Shown here piece after piece: positions 1 through 8,400 of a DNA stretch of 33,084 nucleotides. The notes under the pieces were generated by a model. The model was given only the letters and a program-made list of their open reading frames with translations, was not told the origin of the DNA and made no database searches. Source of the DNA: Acidobacteriota bacterium (GTDB taxonomy: Bacteria; Acidobacteriota; Vicinamibacteria; Vicinamibacterales; JAFNAJ01); contig JAHDVP010000046.1 in the NCBI GenBank assembly GCA_023384575.1, forward strand, positions 1 to 33,084. Direction: 5' to 3'. The position numbers were made by a program, and so were the translations under genes. Positions within the stretch are counted from its first letter, which is position 1. The number at the start of each line of letters is the position of its first letter.

Positions 1-31
1 ACGGCTCAACGCTCATCGCTGACACGGATAT

Positions 32-48
32 CAAGGGCGCAGCCCTTG
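32..48. repeat. Short perfect inverted repeat
   Basis: CAAGGGC (32-38), a 3-base loop GCA, then GCCCTTG (42-48) form a perfect 7-bp stem. It could be the terminator of a gene left of the window or a dispersed palindromic element. There is no T-run, so the function is open. Confidence 0.5.
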
Positions 49-81
49 GCTAGTTCTGCTAACCCTGATCCGACAATCTGG

Positions 82-109
82 CTGGCGGCTACAGGCTGGT
101 GGCTGGTGG
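82..109 (-). repeat. Heptad tandem repeat, (Y)AGCCNN type
   Basis: Four consecutive 7-bp units (CTGGCGG, CTACAGG, CTGGTGG, CTGGTGG). Read on the minus strand they follow the same YAGCC-centred heptad pattern found at 3194-3207 and 23341-23389. All three are intergenic. Confidence 0.7.
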
Positions 110-363
110 CCTGGTTGGAGACATCGACGATTGAACGACTGGCCGTCGCTTCACTGCCAGTGAGGCGACCGGTCAAGGAGAAGACGGCGATCGTCATCGT
201 GTTGGCCGGTCGCCGCTGGCCGGTCGTCGCAAGCCGAATGTCGGATCGGGGCTAATGCCCGCTCGATTCGGGCGTGGCGGGCGTAGAATCAGCCCGCCGC
301 TCTCTCCTGCCGTCCGGCGGGCTGAGTGGCGCCGACGGTTCCAGACAGGGCAGGAGGCATGGC

Positions 364-2019
364 ATGAAGCACACTGCAGTGGTTGCCGGACTCGTCGTCG
401 GCTGCGCGCTCGCGGCTGGCCACAGTCGGATGGAGGCGCAGGCGCCCGCGCAGCAGGAGGTCCGACCGCAGCCGCCCCGCGAACGCGATCCGCTGACGCC
501 CGCGCCGAATCGCCGTGCCGACGAGGGCCGCGGCCCCTTCAAGACCCTCGTGCTGCGAGGCGCGATTCTCATCGACGGCTCGGGCGCGCCGCCGGTCGGC
601 CCGGTCGACATCGTCATCGAGCAGAATCGCATCCAGGCGGTGCGCAGCGCGGGTACTCCGGGGTTGCCGCTGCGCCAGAACCGCCCGCCCGAGAATCCCG
701 ACCTCGAGATCGACGTCACCGGCATGTACGTCATGCCCGGGTTCGTCAGCCTGCACGAGCACGCGGGCGGCGCACCCAAGAACCCCGACGCGGAGTATCC
801 GTACAAGCTCTGGCTGGCGCACGGCGTCACGACGGTCGTCGGTGTCCCGCTGACCTCGCACCAGCTGGCCGTCAGCGAGCGGGAGCGGAGCCACCGGAAC
901 GAGATCGTCGCGCCGCGCCTCGTCAACTTCCAGCGGCCGGGCGCCGGCTGGGGCAAGGGTCCGGTAGACACGCCCGACGCGGCGCGCGAGTGGGTCACGT
1001 GGGCTGCGGCCAACGGCGTCGAGGGGCTGAAAGTGGGAGCGCACCGGCCCGAGATCATGGCCGTCCTGATGGAGCAGGCCCGCGAGCTGAAGCTCGGCTC
1101 GATCGCCCACCTCCAGCAGACGGGGGTGGCACACATGAACGCGCTCGAGGCGGCACGTCTCGGCCTGCGAACCGTCACCCATTTCTACGGGCACTTCGAG
1201 GCCCTGATGGCCGATTACGTCGTACAGCCGTGGCCCGTCGACCAGGTCAACGACGATGAGCAGATGCGGTTCGCCCAGGTCGCGCGACTGTGGGACAAGA
1301 TCCACCCGCCGGGGAGCCCGGAATGGAAGGAGTACCTGCAGGAGCACCGCAAGCTCGGGACCGTCTTCGACCCGACCATGACGGCGTACGCCGCAGGGCG
1401 CGACCTGATGCGTATGCGCCACACCGACTGGCACGCCAGGTACTCGCTGCCGTCGCTGATGGACTTCTACGCGCCGAGCCGCGAGAACCACGGTTCGTAC
1501 TGGTTCTACTGGACGCTCGAAGACGAGATCGCGTGGCGGAACTTCTACCAGGTGTGGTTCCGGCTGCTCAACGACTACAAGAAGATGGGCGGCCGCGTCA
1601 CGGCGAGCGCCGACGCAGCGTTCATCTACAACACCTATGGTTTCGGCAACATCCACGAGATGGAGCTGCTGCAGGAAGCGGGCTTCCATCCGCTGGAGGT
1701 GATTCAGGCGGCCACCTACAACCCGGCCCTGACGCTCGCCGAGTCGTGGGGCAGGCCCATGGATCGCGGCATGGTCCGCGCCGGCCTGCTCGCCGATCTG
1801 GTCGTGGTCGATCAGAACCCGCTCAAGAACCTCAAGGTCCTCTATGGCACCGGCGCGCTGCGGCTGAACGACCAGACCGGCAAGCCCGAGTGGATTGGCG
1901 GCGTCAAGTACACGATCAAGGACGGCATCGTCTACGACGCGAAGCAGCTGCTCGCCGACGTGGCGGGCATGGTCGAGAAGCAGAAGCAGACGCGGCAGAC
2001 GACGAGTCCGCAGCCGTAG
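364..2019 (+). CDS. Secreted metal-dependent amidohydrolase
   Basis: Predicted 551-residue amidohydrolase-superfamily enzyme, closest in style to the imidazolonepropionase/prolidase-like members. Residues 1-25 look like a signal peptide (positive start, then a VVAGLVVGCALAAG core), so it probably acts outside the cytoplasm. Superfamily hallmarks seen: an N-terminal beta-sandwich strand with the IDGSG motif (about 70-74), metal ligands H131 and H133 in PGFVSLHEH, a candidate bridging lysine K223 in GLKVGAH, further histidines H249 and H273, and the catalytic aspartate candidate D417 in TASADAAF. A C-terminal strand AGLLADLVVVD closes the sandwich. I chose the ATG at 364 rather than an upstream in-frame one because AGGAGG lies six bases before it and the signal peptide starts there. 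The substrate cannot be told; cyclic imides, acyl-dipeptides or prolyl dipeptides are all possible. It stands apart from the sugar genes and has no copy of the regulon palindrome upstream. Confidence 0.88.
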   Translation: MKHTAVVAGLVVGCALAAGHSRMEAQAPAQQEVRPQPPRERDPLTPAPNRRADEGRGPFKTLVLRGAILIDGSGAPPVGPVDIVIEQNRIQAVRSAGTPGLPLRQNRPPENPDLEIDVTGMYVMPGFVSLHEHAGGAPKNPDAEYPYKLWLAHGVTTVVGVPLTSHQLAVSERERSHRNEIVAPRLVNFQRPGAGWGKGPVDTPDAAREWVTWAAANGVEGLKVGAHRPEIMAVLMEQARELKLGSIAHLQQTGVAHMNALEAARLGLRTVTHFYGHFEALMADYVVQPWPVDQVNDDEQMRFAQVARLWDKIHPPGSPEWKEYLQEHRKLGTVFDPTMTAYAAGRDLMRMRHTDWHARYSLPSLMDFYAPSRENHGSYWFYWTLEDEIAWRNFYQVWFRLLNDYKKMGGRVTASADAAFIYNTYGFGNIHEMELLQEAGFHPLEVIQAATYNPALTLAESWGRPMDRGMVRAGLLADLVVVDQNPLKNLKVLYGTGALRLNDQTGKPEWIGGVKYTIKDGIVYDAKQLLADVAGMVEKQKQTRQTTSPQP

Positions 2020-2063
2020 GCACTCCGCGCCGCGTTGTACCTTCTTCCCGGCCTTCCGCGCCG

Positions 2064-2089
2064 GCTGGCGGGCCGACCGGCCCGCCAGC
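2064..2089 (+). terminator. Hairpin terminator candidate after the amidohydrolase
   Basis: GCTGGCGGGCC (2064-2074), loop GACC, GGCCCGCCAGC (2079-2089): a perfect 11-bp stem 45 bases after the stop codon. There is no U-tract, so intrinsic termination is only likely; it may instead stabilise the 3' end. Confidence 0.6.
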
Positions 2090-2158
2090 TCGACGGGCGG
2101 CGGTTTCGCACCGGCCGTCGTTCCGACGTACCCTCCCGAGAGAGAAAGGAGGGACGGA

Positions 2159-3064
2159 GTGAAGCACGCGGTCGGCCGAACCTGGACGCTCTTTCGTGAT
2201 GCCGGCGGTACGTGGCTCGAGCAGAACGCCTTCCTCCATGCGGGGTCGCTGGCTTTCTACACGCTCTTCTCGATGGCGCCGGTGGTCATCATCGCCGTCG
2301 GCGTCGCCGGCGTGCTCTTCGGCGAGGAGGCCGCGCGGGGCGAGATCGTCGGTCACCTCGAAGCGCTCGTCGGCCGTGAGGCCGCGCTCACGGTAGAGGA
2401 GGCCGTCGCGCGATCGCGGCCGGAGGAGGCGGGTCTGCTGGCCACCGCCGCCGGCGTCGTCGCGCTGGTCGTCGGGGCCACCACCGTGTTCGCCCAGATG
2501 CAGCTCTCGCTGAACAGCATCTGGGGCGTCGTCGCGGCGCCGCGCAAGAGCGGGATTCTCGTCCTGCTCAAGAACCGGCTGCTCTCGCTCGCCATCGTCC
2601 TGACGCTCGGCTTCACGTTGCTCGTGTCCCTGCTGCTCAGCGTGGCCCTTCGCGCGCTGGTGCGGTATGCGGAACACTGGGTACCGATTCCGCCGCTGGC
2701 GCTGACGGGCGCCGACCTCCTGCTGTCGCTGGTCGTGATCGCGCTGCTCTTCGCGGTGATGTTCAAGGTGCTGCCCGACGTCGAGGTGGCCTGGCACGAC
2801 GTGTGGACCGGCGCGGCGATCACGGCCGTGCTCTTCATCGCCGGGCGCTACTTGATCGCCTTGTATCTCACCTACACGGCGCCGGCGTCCGCGTACGGCG
2901 CGGCCGGGTCCCTGGTGCTCATCCTGCTGTGGGTGTACTACTCGGCGCTGATTCTCTTCTTCGGCGCGGCGTTCACGAAGGCGAAGACGCTCGCCTCGGG
3001 CAGGGGCGTAGTGCCACGCGCGATGGCAGCTCTCGTGAAACAGGAGATCGTGGACCGACCGTGA
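2159..3064 (+). CDS. YihY/BrkB-family inner-membrane protein
   Basis: A 301-residue polytopic membrane protein of the YihY/virulence factor BrkB family (often misannotated as ribonuclease BN). Family features seen: N-terminal AGSLAFYTLFSMAPVVIIAVGVAGVLF region, the NSIWGV segment after a helix rich in small residues, then several hydrophobic helices ending in YGAAGSLVLILLWVYYSALILFFGAAF-like sequence typical of the family's last two helices. About six membrane spans. The GTG at 2159 is chosen because AAAGGAGGG (2145-2153) lies five bases upstream; longer in-frame extensions run back into the preceding terminator hairpin and are arginine-rich. The molecular role of the family is unsettled (envelope integrity or transport has been proposed). 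It is monocistronic and appears unrelated to the sugar genes. Confidence 0.9.
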   Translation: MKHAVGRTWTLFRDAGGTWLEQNAFLHAGSLAFYTLFSMAPVVIIAVGVAGVLFGEEAARGEIVGHLEALVGREAALTVEEAVARSRPEEAGLLATAAGVVALVVGATTVFAQMQLSLNSIWGVVAAPRKSGILVLLKNRLLSLAIVLTLGFTLLVSLLLSVALRALVRYAEHWVPIPPLALTGADLLLSLVVIALLFAVMFKVLPDVEVAWHDVWTGAAITAVLFIAGRYLIALYLTYTAPASAYGAAGSLVLILLWVYYSALILFFGAAFTKAKTLASGRGVVPRAMAALVKQEIVDRP

Positions 3065-3107
3065 GACTCTCGAGACGACCGGCGGCTGGCTGCCCCACCC
3101 GCGTACG

Positions 3108-3138
3108 GTGACGGATCGACCCTCTGGCGATCGGTCAC
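3108..3138. terminator. Imperfect hairpin between convergent genes
   Basis: GTGACGGATCG (3108-3118) pairs with CGATCGGTCAC (3128-3138) with one mismatch across an 11-bp stem and a 9-base loop. It sits between the YihY-family gene (+) and the glycyl radical enzyme gene (-), where a bidirectional terminator would be expected. There is no T-run. Confidence 0.45.
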
Positions 3139-3193
3139 CAGCGTGAGACGAAGGTCTGCGCAGTCATTGGGGTAGAGCGCCGTGCGGGGCTCT

Positions 3194-3207
3194 CAGCCTG
3201 CAGCCTG
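3194..3207. repeat. Two-copy CAGCCTG heptad
   Basis: CAGCCTG occurs twice in tandem (3194-3200, 3201-3207) in a convergent intergenic gap. It is the same unit as the longer array at 23341-23389. Confidence 0.65.
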
Positions 3208-3220
3208 ACCGTATCCGCAA

Positions 3221-5578
3221 TCAGATGCCCCGGTGCTCGGTACGCGCAATGATCTCGTCCTGCAGCGGACGCGTCAGGTCGCAGAAGTAATCGCTGTAGC
3301 CGGCGACCCTGACGATCAGGTCGCGGTGCTGCTCGGGATGCGCCTGCGCCGCGCGCAGCGTGTCGGCCGTCACGACGTTGAACTGCACGTGATGGCCGTC
3401 GAGCGCGAAATAGCTCCGGATCAGATCGGTGAGGCGGTCGAGCCCCCCGTCGCCCTCGAGCACCTCAGGGGCGAGCTTGAGATTGAGCAACGTCCCGCCG
3501 CATCGCGCCTGGTCGAGGTGCGAGGCCGACCGGAGCACCGCGGTCGGCCCGTGGGTGTCGGTGCCCTGCACCGGTGAGATGCCCTCGGACACCGGTGTCC
3601 GCGCGCGGCGGCCGTCGGGCGTCGCTCCGACGCGCGAGCCGAAGTACACGTGGCAGGTCGTCGACAGGTAGTTGACGTGGTGGTCGCCACCGCGGGTGTT
3701 GGGACGGCCGTCGACAATGGCGTGCACGGCATCGAAGACCCGCCGCAGGATGGCGTCGGCGGCCTCGTCGTCGTTCCCGTAGCGGGGCGTGCGATGCCAC
3801 AGCAGCTGTCGCAGCGGCTCGTTGTCGGCGAAGTCGGAGGCGAGCCCCTGCAGCAGCGCCGCCAGGGTCATCCGTCCGGTGCGGAACACGTGGTACTCGA
3901 TGGCCGAGAGGCTGTCGGTGAGCGTCCCGATGCCGACCGGCATCATGTAGGTCGTGTTGTAGCGCGCGCCGCCGGCGTTGTAGTCGACGCCGCGCGCGAT
4001 GCAGTCGTCGATGAGCAGCGAGAGGAAGGGCGCCGGCATGTACGTGGCGTACAGCCGCTCGATGAGGCGATTGCCTCGAATCTTGATGTCGAGCACGTGG
4101 CGAAGCTGACGCGCGAACGCGTCGAAGACGTCGTCGAAGGACGCAAACGATGCCGGGTCGCCCAGCGAGAGACCGATGCGCCGCCCGCTCGCCGGGTCGA
4201 TGCCGTCGTGGAGCGTCAGCTCGAGCACCTTCGGCAGGTTCACGTAGCCGGTCAGGATGTACGCCTCCCGGCCGAACGCCCCGACCTCGACGCAGCCGCT
4301 CGTGCCGCCCACGCGCGCGTCCTCGATCGATTTCCCCTGGCGCAGCAGCTCCTCGACGACGAGGTCGGCGTTGAAGACCGACGGCTGTCCCCAGCCCTTG
4401 CGGATGATGGCGGCCGCCCGCCGGATGAACGCGTCGGGGCTGCGCTTGCTCACCTGGATGTTCGACGACGGCTGCAGCAGGCGCATCTCGTCGATCACGT
4501 CGAGCAGCAGGAAGCTCACCTCGTTGACGCCGTCGTCACCGTCGGCGGTGAGGCCGCCGACGTTGATGTTGCAGAAGTCGGTGTACGTGCCGCTCTCGGC
4601 CGCCGTCACGCCCACCTTGGGTGGCGCGGGCTGGTTGTTGAACTTGATCCAGAAGCACTGGAGCAGCTCTTCCGCCTGCTCACGCGTCAACCGGCCCTCG
4701 GCGACGTCGCGCCGGTAGAACGGCGCGAGGTGCTGGTCGAGCCGGCCCGGGCAGAACGAGTCCCACGTGTTGAGCTCCGTCACGACACCGAGATGGACGA
4801 ACCAGTACGCCTGCAGGGCCTCGCGGAACGTGCGGGGCGCATACGCAGGCACGTGGTCGCAGACGGCGGCGATCTCGAGCAGCTCTTCGCGCCTCGTCGG
4901 GTCGGTCGTCGACGCGGCGAGCGCCCTTGCCGCCTCGGCGTGACGCCGCGCATAGGCGACGAGCGCCTCGGCGCAGATCCGCATCGCGCGCAGCTCGAAG
5001 GTCTTGTCGACGGCGAGCGGGTCGCATTCGTGGTCGAGCGCGGCGAGCGACCGGTCGATGCGCGCCATCAGCGCCGTGAACCCCTCGTGGTAAATCGTGT
5101 CGCCGAGCACTGTGTGGCCCGGGGCCCGCTGCTCCATGAACTCGGTGAAGACGCCAGCCTCGTAGGCCGCGTGCCACTCCGGCGGCAGCTCGCGCAGCAT
5201 CAGCTCGCGCATCGATTGGCCTTCCCAGAACGGGATGATGCGCTCGGCGTACACGCGCCGCGCCTCCGGTGAAACGTCAAACGAGATCTTCTCGCGCGAG
5301 TGCAGGATGTCGAGGTCGGCGAGCGAGTGGCAGCAGAGCTCGGGGAAGGTCGGCGTCGCCTTCGGCGCCGGCCCGCGCTCGCCGACGATCAGCTCGCCCT
5401 CGCCGATGTGGACGGCCTTGTGCGCAAGCAGATGGCGAAAGACCATCGCGCGCCGCAGCGGCACGGGCGCCAGGCCGGCGAGCCGCATCGCCTCGGTCAC
5501 CAGTTCCGCGCGTTCGGTCGAGATGGAGGGGCGGGCGTCGAGACTCTCTCGACGCAGGCGGGCGACCCGGGGCGTCAT
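3221..5578 (-). CDS. hypD: Glycyl radical enzyme, trans-4-hydroxy-L-proline dehydratase-like
   Basis: A 785-residue pyruvate formate-lyase-superfamily enzyme. The glycyl radical loop is RVAGYSDYF with G760; the thiyl cysteine is C429 in GTSGCVEVGAFG with E431 two residues on. This is the dehydratase/lyase arrangement, not the adjacent Cys-Cys of pyruvate formate-lyase. From memory, the active site of Clostridioides difficile HypD uses F152, H160, D278, S334, D339, F340, C434, E436, Y450, T645 and G765. The same residue types occur here at numbers five lower: F147, H155, D273, S329, D334, F335, C429, E431, Y445, T640, G760. HypD dehydrates trans-4-hydroxy-L-proline to 1-pyrroline-5-carboxylate. 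The related hydroxyproline C-N lyase (HplG-type) or an uncharacterised relative are the alternatives. The ATG is one base after the activase stop, with GGAGG at 5584-5588, so translation is probably coupled. The enzyme needs anoxia. The symbol is not the hydrogenase-maturation hypD. No proC is in the window. Confidence 0.8.
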   Translation of the reverse strand: MTPRVARLRRESLDARPSISTERAELVTEAMRLAGLAPVPLRRAMVFRHLLAHKAVHIGEGELIVGERGPAPKATPTFPELCCHSLADLDILHSREKISFDVSPEARRVYAERIIPFWEGQSMRELMLRELPPEWHAAYEAGVFTEFMEQRAPGHTVLGDTIYHEGFTALMARIDRSLAALDHECDPLAVDKTFELRAMRICAEALVAYARRHAEAARALAASTTDPTRREELLEIAAVCDHVPAYAPRTFREALQAYWFVHLGVVTELNTWDSFCPGRLDQHLAPFYRRDVAEGRLTREQAEELLQCFWIKFNNQPAPPKVGVTAAESGTYTDFCNINVGGLTADGDDGVNEVSFLLLDVIDEMRLLQPSSNIQVSKRSPDAFIRRAAAIIRKGWGQPSVFNADLVVEELLRQGKSIEDARVGGTSGCVEVGAFGREAYILTGYVNLPKVLELTLHDGIDPASGRRIGLSLGDPASFASFDDVFDAFARQLRHVLDIKIRGNRLIERLYATYMPAPFLSLLIDDCIARGVDYNAGGARYNTTYMMPVGIGTLTDSLSAIEYHVFRTGRMTLAALLQGLASDFADNEPLRQLLWHRTPRYGNDDEAADAILRRVFDAVHAIVDGRPNTRGGDHHVNYLSTTCHVYFGSRVGATPDGRRARTPVSEGISPVQGTDTHGPTAVLRSASHLDQARCGGTLLNLKLAPEVLEGDGGLDRLTDLIRSYFALDGHHVQFNVVTADTLRAAQAHPEQHRDLIVRVAGYSDYFCDLTRPLQDEIIARTEHRGI

Positions 5579-5579
5579 G

Positions 5580-6479
5580 TCAACCTCCGACGTGAACGGC
5601 GAGGCCGCACCGTTCGAGATGCGACCGCGCGGCGTTCAGGGCTTCCGGCGCCGGGGGCAGGACGTCGGCGAGCGCGTATTCACGGCCAAGACGATTGTAC
5701 TTCGCCACGCCCGCCGTGTGATACGGGAGCAGGTCGACCTCGGACAGCCCCAGCGACGAGACGAACCGCCCCAGCGACGCGAGGTGATCGGCATCGTCGT
5801 TCACCGAGGGCACGAGGGGGACCCGCACGCGGACGGCGCGGTGCAGTCCGACGAGCCTGACCAGGTTCTCGAGAATCGGCCGGTTCGACACGCCGGTGAA
5901 GCGACGGTGCCGCTCGTCGTCGACGATCTTGAGGTCGTAGAGCACGAGGTCGGCGCCGGCCGCCACCTCGACCGCCGACCACGGGGCGAAACCCGACGTC
6001 TCGATGGCGGTGTGCAGGCGGTTCGCGCGGCAGGCCGCGATCGCCTCGGCCAGGAAGGCAGCCTGCATGAGCGGCTCGCCGCCGGAGAACGTCACGCCCC
6101 CGCCAGACCGGCGGAAGAACACCTGGTCCTTCTCGACCTCCTCCATCAGAGCGTCGACCGACATCGCACGGCCCGCGATCTCCCGCGCGCCGGTCGGACA
6201 GGCCTCGACGCACTCGCCGCAGACCTCGCAGGCGTCGCGCAGCAGGTCGACACCAGACGCGGTCTCGACGATGGCGCCGTGCGCGCAGGTGTCGACGCAG
6301 GTGCCGCAGCGGATGCAGCGTGTGGCGACCACGACGGGCTCGGGGTCGAGCGACTGGCTCTCCGGGCTGTGGCACCACCAGCAGCGAAGCGGGCAGCCCT
6401 TGAGGTACACGACCGTCCGGATGCCGGGGCCGTCGTGCACGGCGAAGCGCTCGATGCGGAGGACGAGGCCGGTCGTCAT
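5580..6479 (-). CDS. Glycyl radical enzyme activating enzyme (radical SAM)
   Basis: A 299-residue radical SAM activase that would install the glycyl radical on the enzyme encoded just downstream. The SAM-binding cluster motif is CX3CX2C (C29, C33, C36, in KGCPLRCWWCHSP). An inserted ferredoxin-like domain carries two further 4Fe-4S motifs (C55/C58/C61/C65 and C84/C87/C90/C94), as in activases of dehydratase-type glycyl radical enzymes and unlike the shorter pyruvate formate-lyase activase. TFSGGEP (130-136) is the SAM-contacting GGE motif; the rest resembles the usual partial TIM barrel, ending with LLPYHTAGVAKY. The gene precedes its partner and ends one base before its ATG. The 250-bp gap upstream separates it from the isomerase gene on the same strand; no better promoter is visible there, so readthrough from 8139 is likely. 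Confidence 0.92.
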   Translation of the reverse strand: MTTGLVLRIERFAVHDGPGIRTVVYLKGCPLRCWWCHSPESQSLDPEPVVVATRCIRCGTCVDTCAHGAIVETASGVDLLRDACEVCGECVEACPTGAREIAGRAMSVDALMEEVEKDQVFFRRSGGGVTFSGGEPLMQAAFLAEAIAACRANRLHTAIETSGFAPWSAVEVAAGADLVLYDLKIVDDERHRRFTGVSNRPILENLVRLVGLHRAVRVRVPLVPSVNDDADHLASLGRFVSSLGLSEVDLLPYHTAGVAKYNRLGREYALADVLPPAPEALNAARSHLERCGLAVHVGG

Positions 6480-6614
6480 GCGTGCCGTGTCGCACTCGAG
6501 TCGTTGGCGCGAGGGGCTTCGGCGGGCGATGGCGCGCGCCAGCGGGCACGCTCGCTCCGCGAAGCGGCTCCGCAGGGCGCACCAACCGGCCCTGCCGCGA
6601 CCTGTCGGCGATCG

Positions 6615-6638
6615 GCGTGGGGGCCCCCATCCCCACGC
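6615..6638 (-). other. Intercistronic hairpin between isomerase and activase genes
   Basis: GCGTGGGG (6615-6622) and CCCCACGC (6631-6638) form a perfect 8-bp stem with an 8-base loop; an alternative pairing uses the palindrome GGGGGCCCCC inside it. It lies in the 250-bp spacer of a same-strand gene pair. There is no U-tract. It may be a partial terminator or mRNA-stability element lowering expression of the radical-enzyme genes relative to the isomerase. The rest of the 6480-6729 spacer shows nothing else I can support. Confidence 0.45.
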
Positions 6639-6729
6639 AAGTCAGCCATCCCGTCGGCCTGACGTCGCGGCATCGCCTTTGGCCCTCGTCGCCCCGCTGG
6701 GGCTGAAAATCGCGTGATGCCCGCCTCCA

Positions 6730-8139
<1,410 letters not shown>

Positions 8140-8230
8140 GAGCGGGTCTCCGGAACGGGGGTCGCGCGTCGGGCGGGCGCCCGGAGGGGCGGGCGACGGG
8201 CGTCCCCGCGAGAACAGTAACACGGTTCAC

Positions 8231-8242
8231 TTTTCCGGAAAA
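8231..8242. promoter_or_regulatory. Palindrome TTTTCCGGAAAA in a divergent promoter region
   Basis: A perfect 12-bp palindrome between the divergent isomerase and epimerase genes, 7 bases from the regulon operator at 8250-8265. An inverted half-site GTTCAC (8225-8230) lies on its other side. It could be a second regulator's site or part of a spaced operator; I saw no other copy in the window. Confidence 0.35.
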
Positions 8243-8249
8243 CATTGGA

Positions 8250-8265
8250 TCGTGAACGTTACCGA
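8250..8265. promoter_or_regulatory. Regulon operator, copy 1 (imperfect)
   Basis: TCGTGAACGTTACCGA matches the ideal palindrome TCGTGAACGTTCACGA except that two adjacent bases in the right arm are exchanged. The central AACGTT dyad is typical of LacI-family operators. It sits in the 261-bp gap between the divergent isomerase (-) and aldose epimerase (+) genes, and could serve both. Confidence 0.7.
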
Positions 8266-8400
8266 TCCCGCCGGATTCTGATAGACTCCGGACCAGGCCG
8301 CCCGCTGCCCGGGGCGGGCCGGCTGCCCGCCGGACGCCCGCCAAACACCCGCGGGCCCGCCGTTCACGCCGCCGCCGGCGGCCGTCAGGGAGAACACCGC

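Larger units (their letters stand above)
1..363. other. Intergenic region upstream of the amidohydrolase
   Basis: No convincing gene is seen: the short ORFs on both strands lack ribosome binding sites and recognisable protein character. The stretch holds a perfect short hairpin (32-48) and a heptad tandem repeat (82-109), described separately. A good Shine-Dalgarno (AGGAGG, 352-357) sits just before the downstream ATG at 364. The left neighbour lies outside the window. Confidence 0.6.

Noticed and set aside
2159-3064. Annotation as ribonuclease BN
   Set aside because: The protein is a polytopic YihY/BrkB membrane protein; the nuclease name is a known misannotation for this family.
3221-5578. 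Annotation as pyruvate formate-lyase
   Set aside because: The enzyme has a single Cys-x-Glu active-site motif (C429, E431), not the adjacent cysteines of pyruvate formate-lyase, and its activase has two extra ferredoxin clusters.
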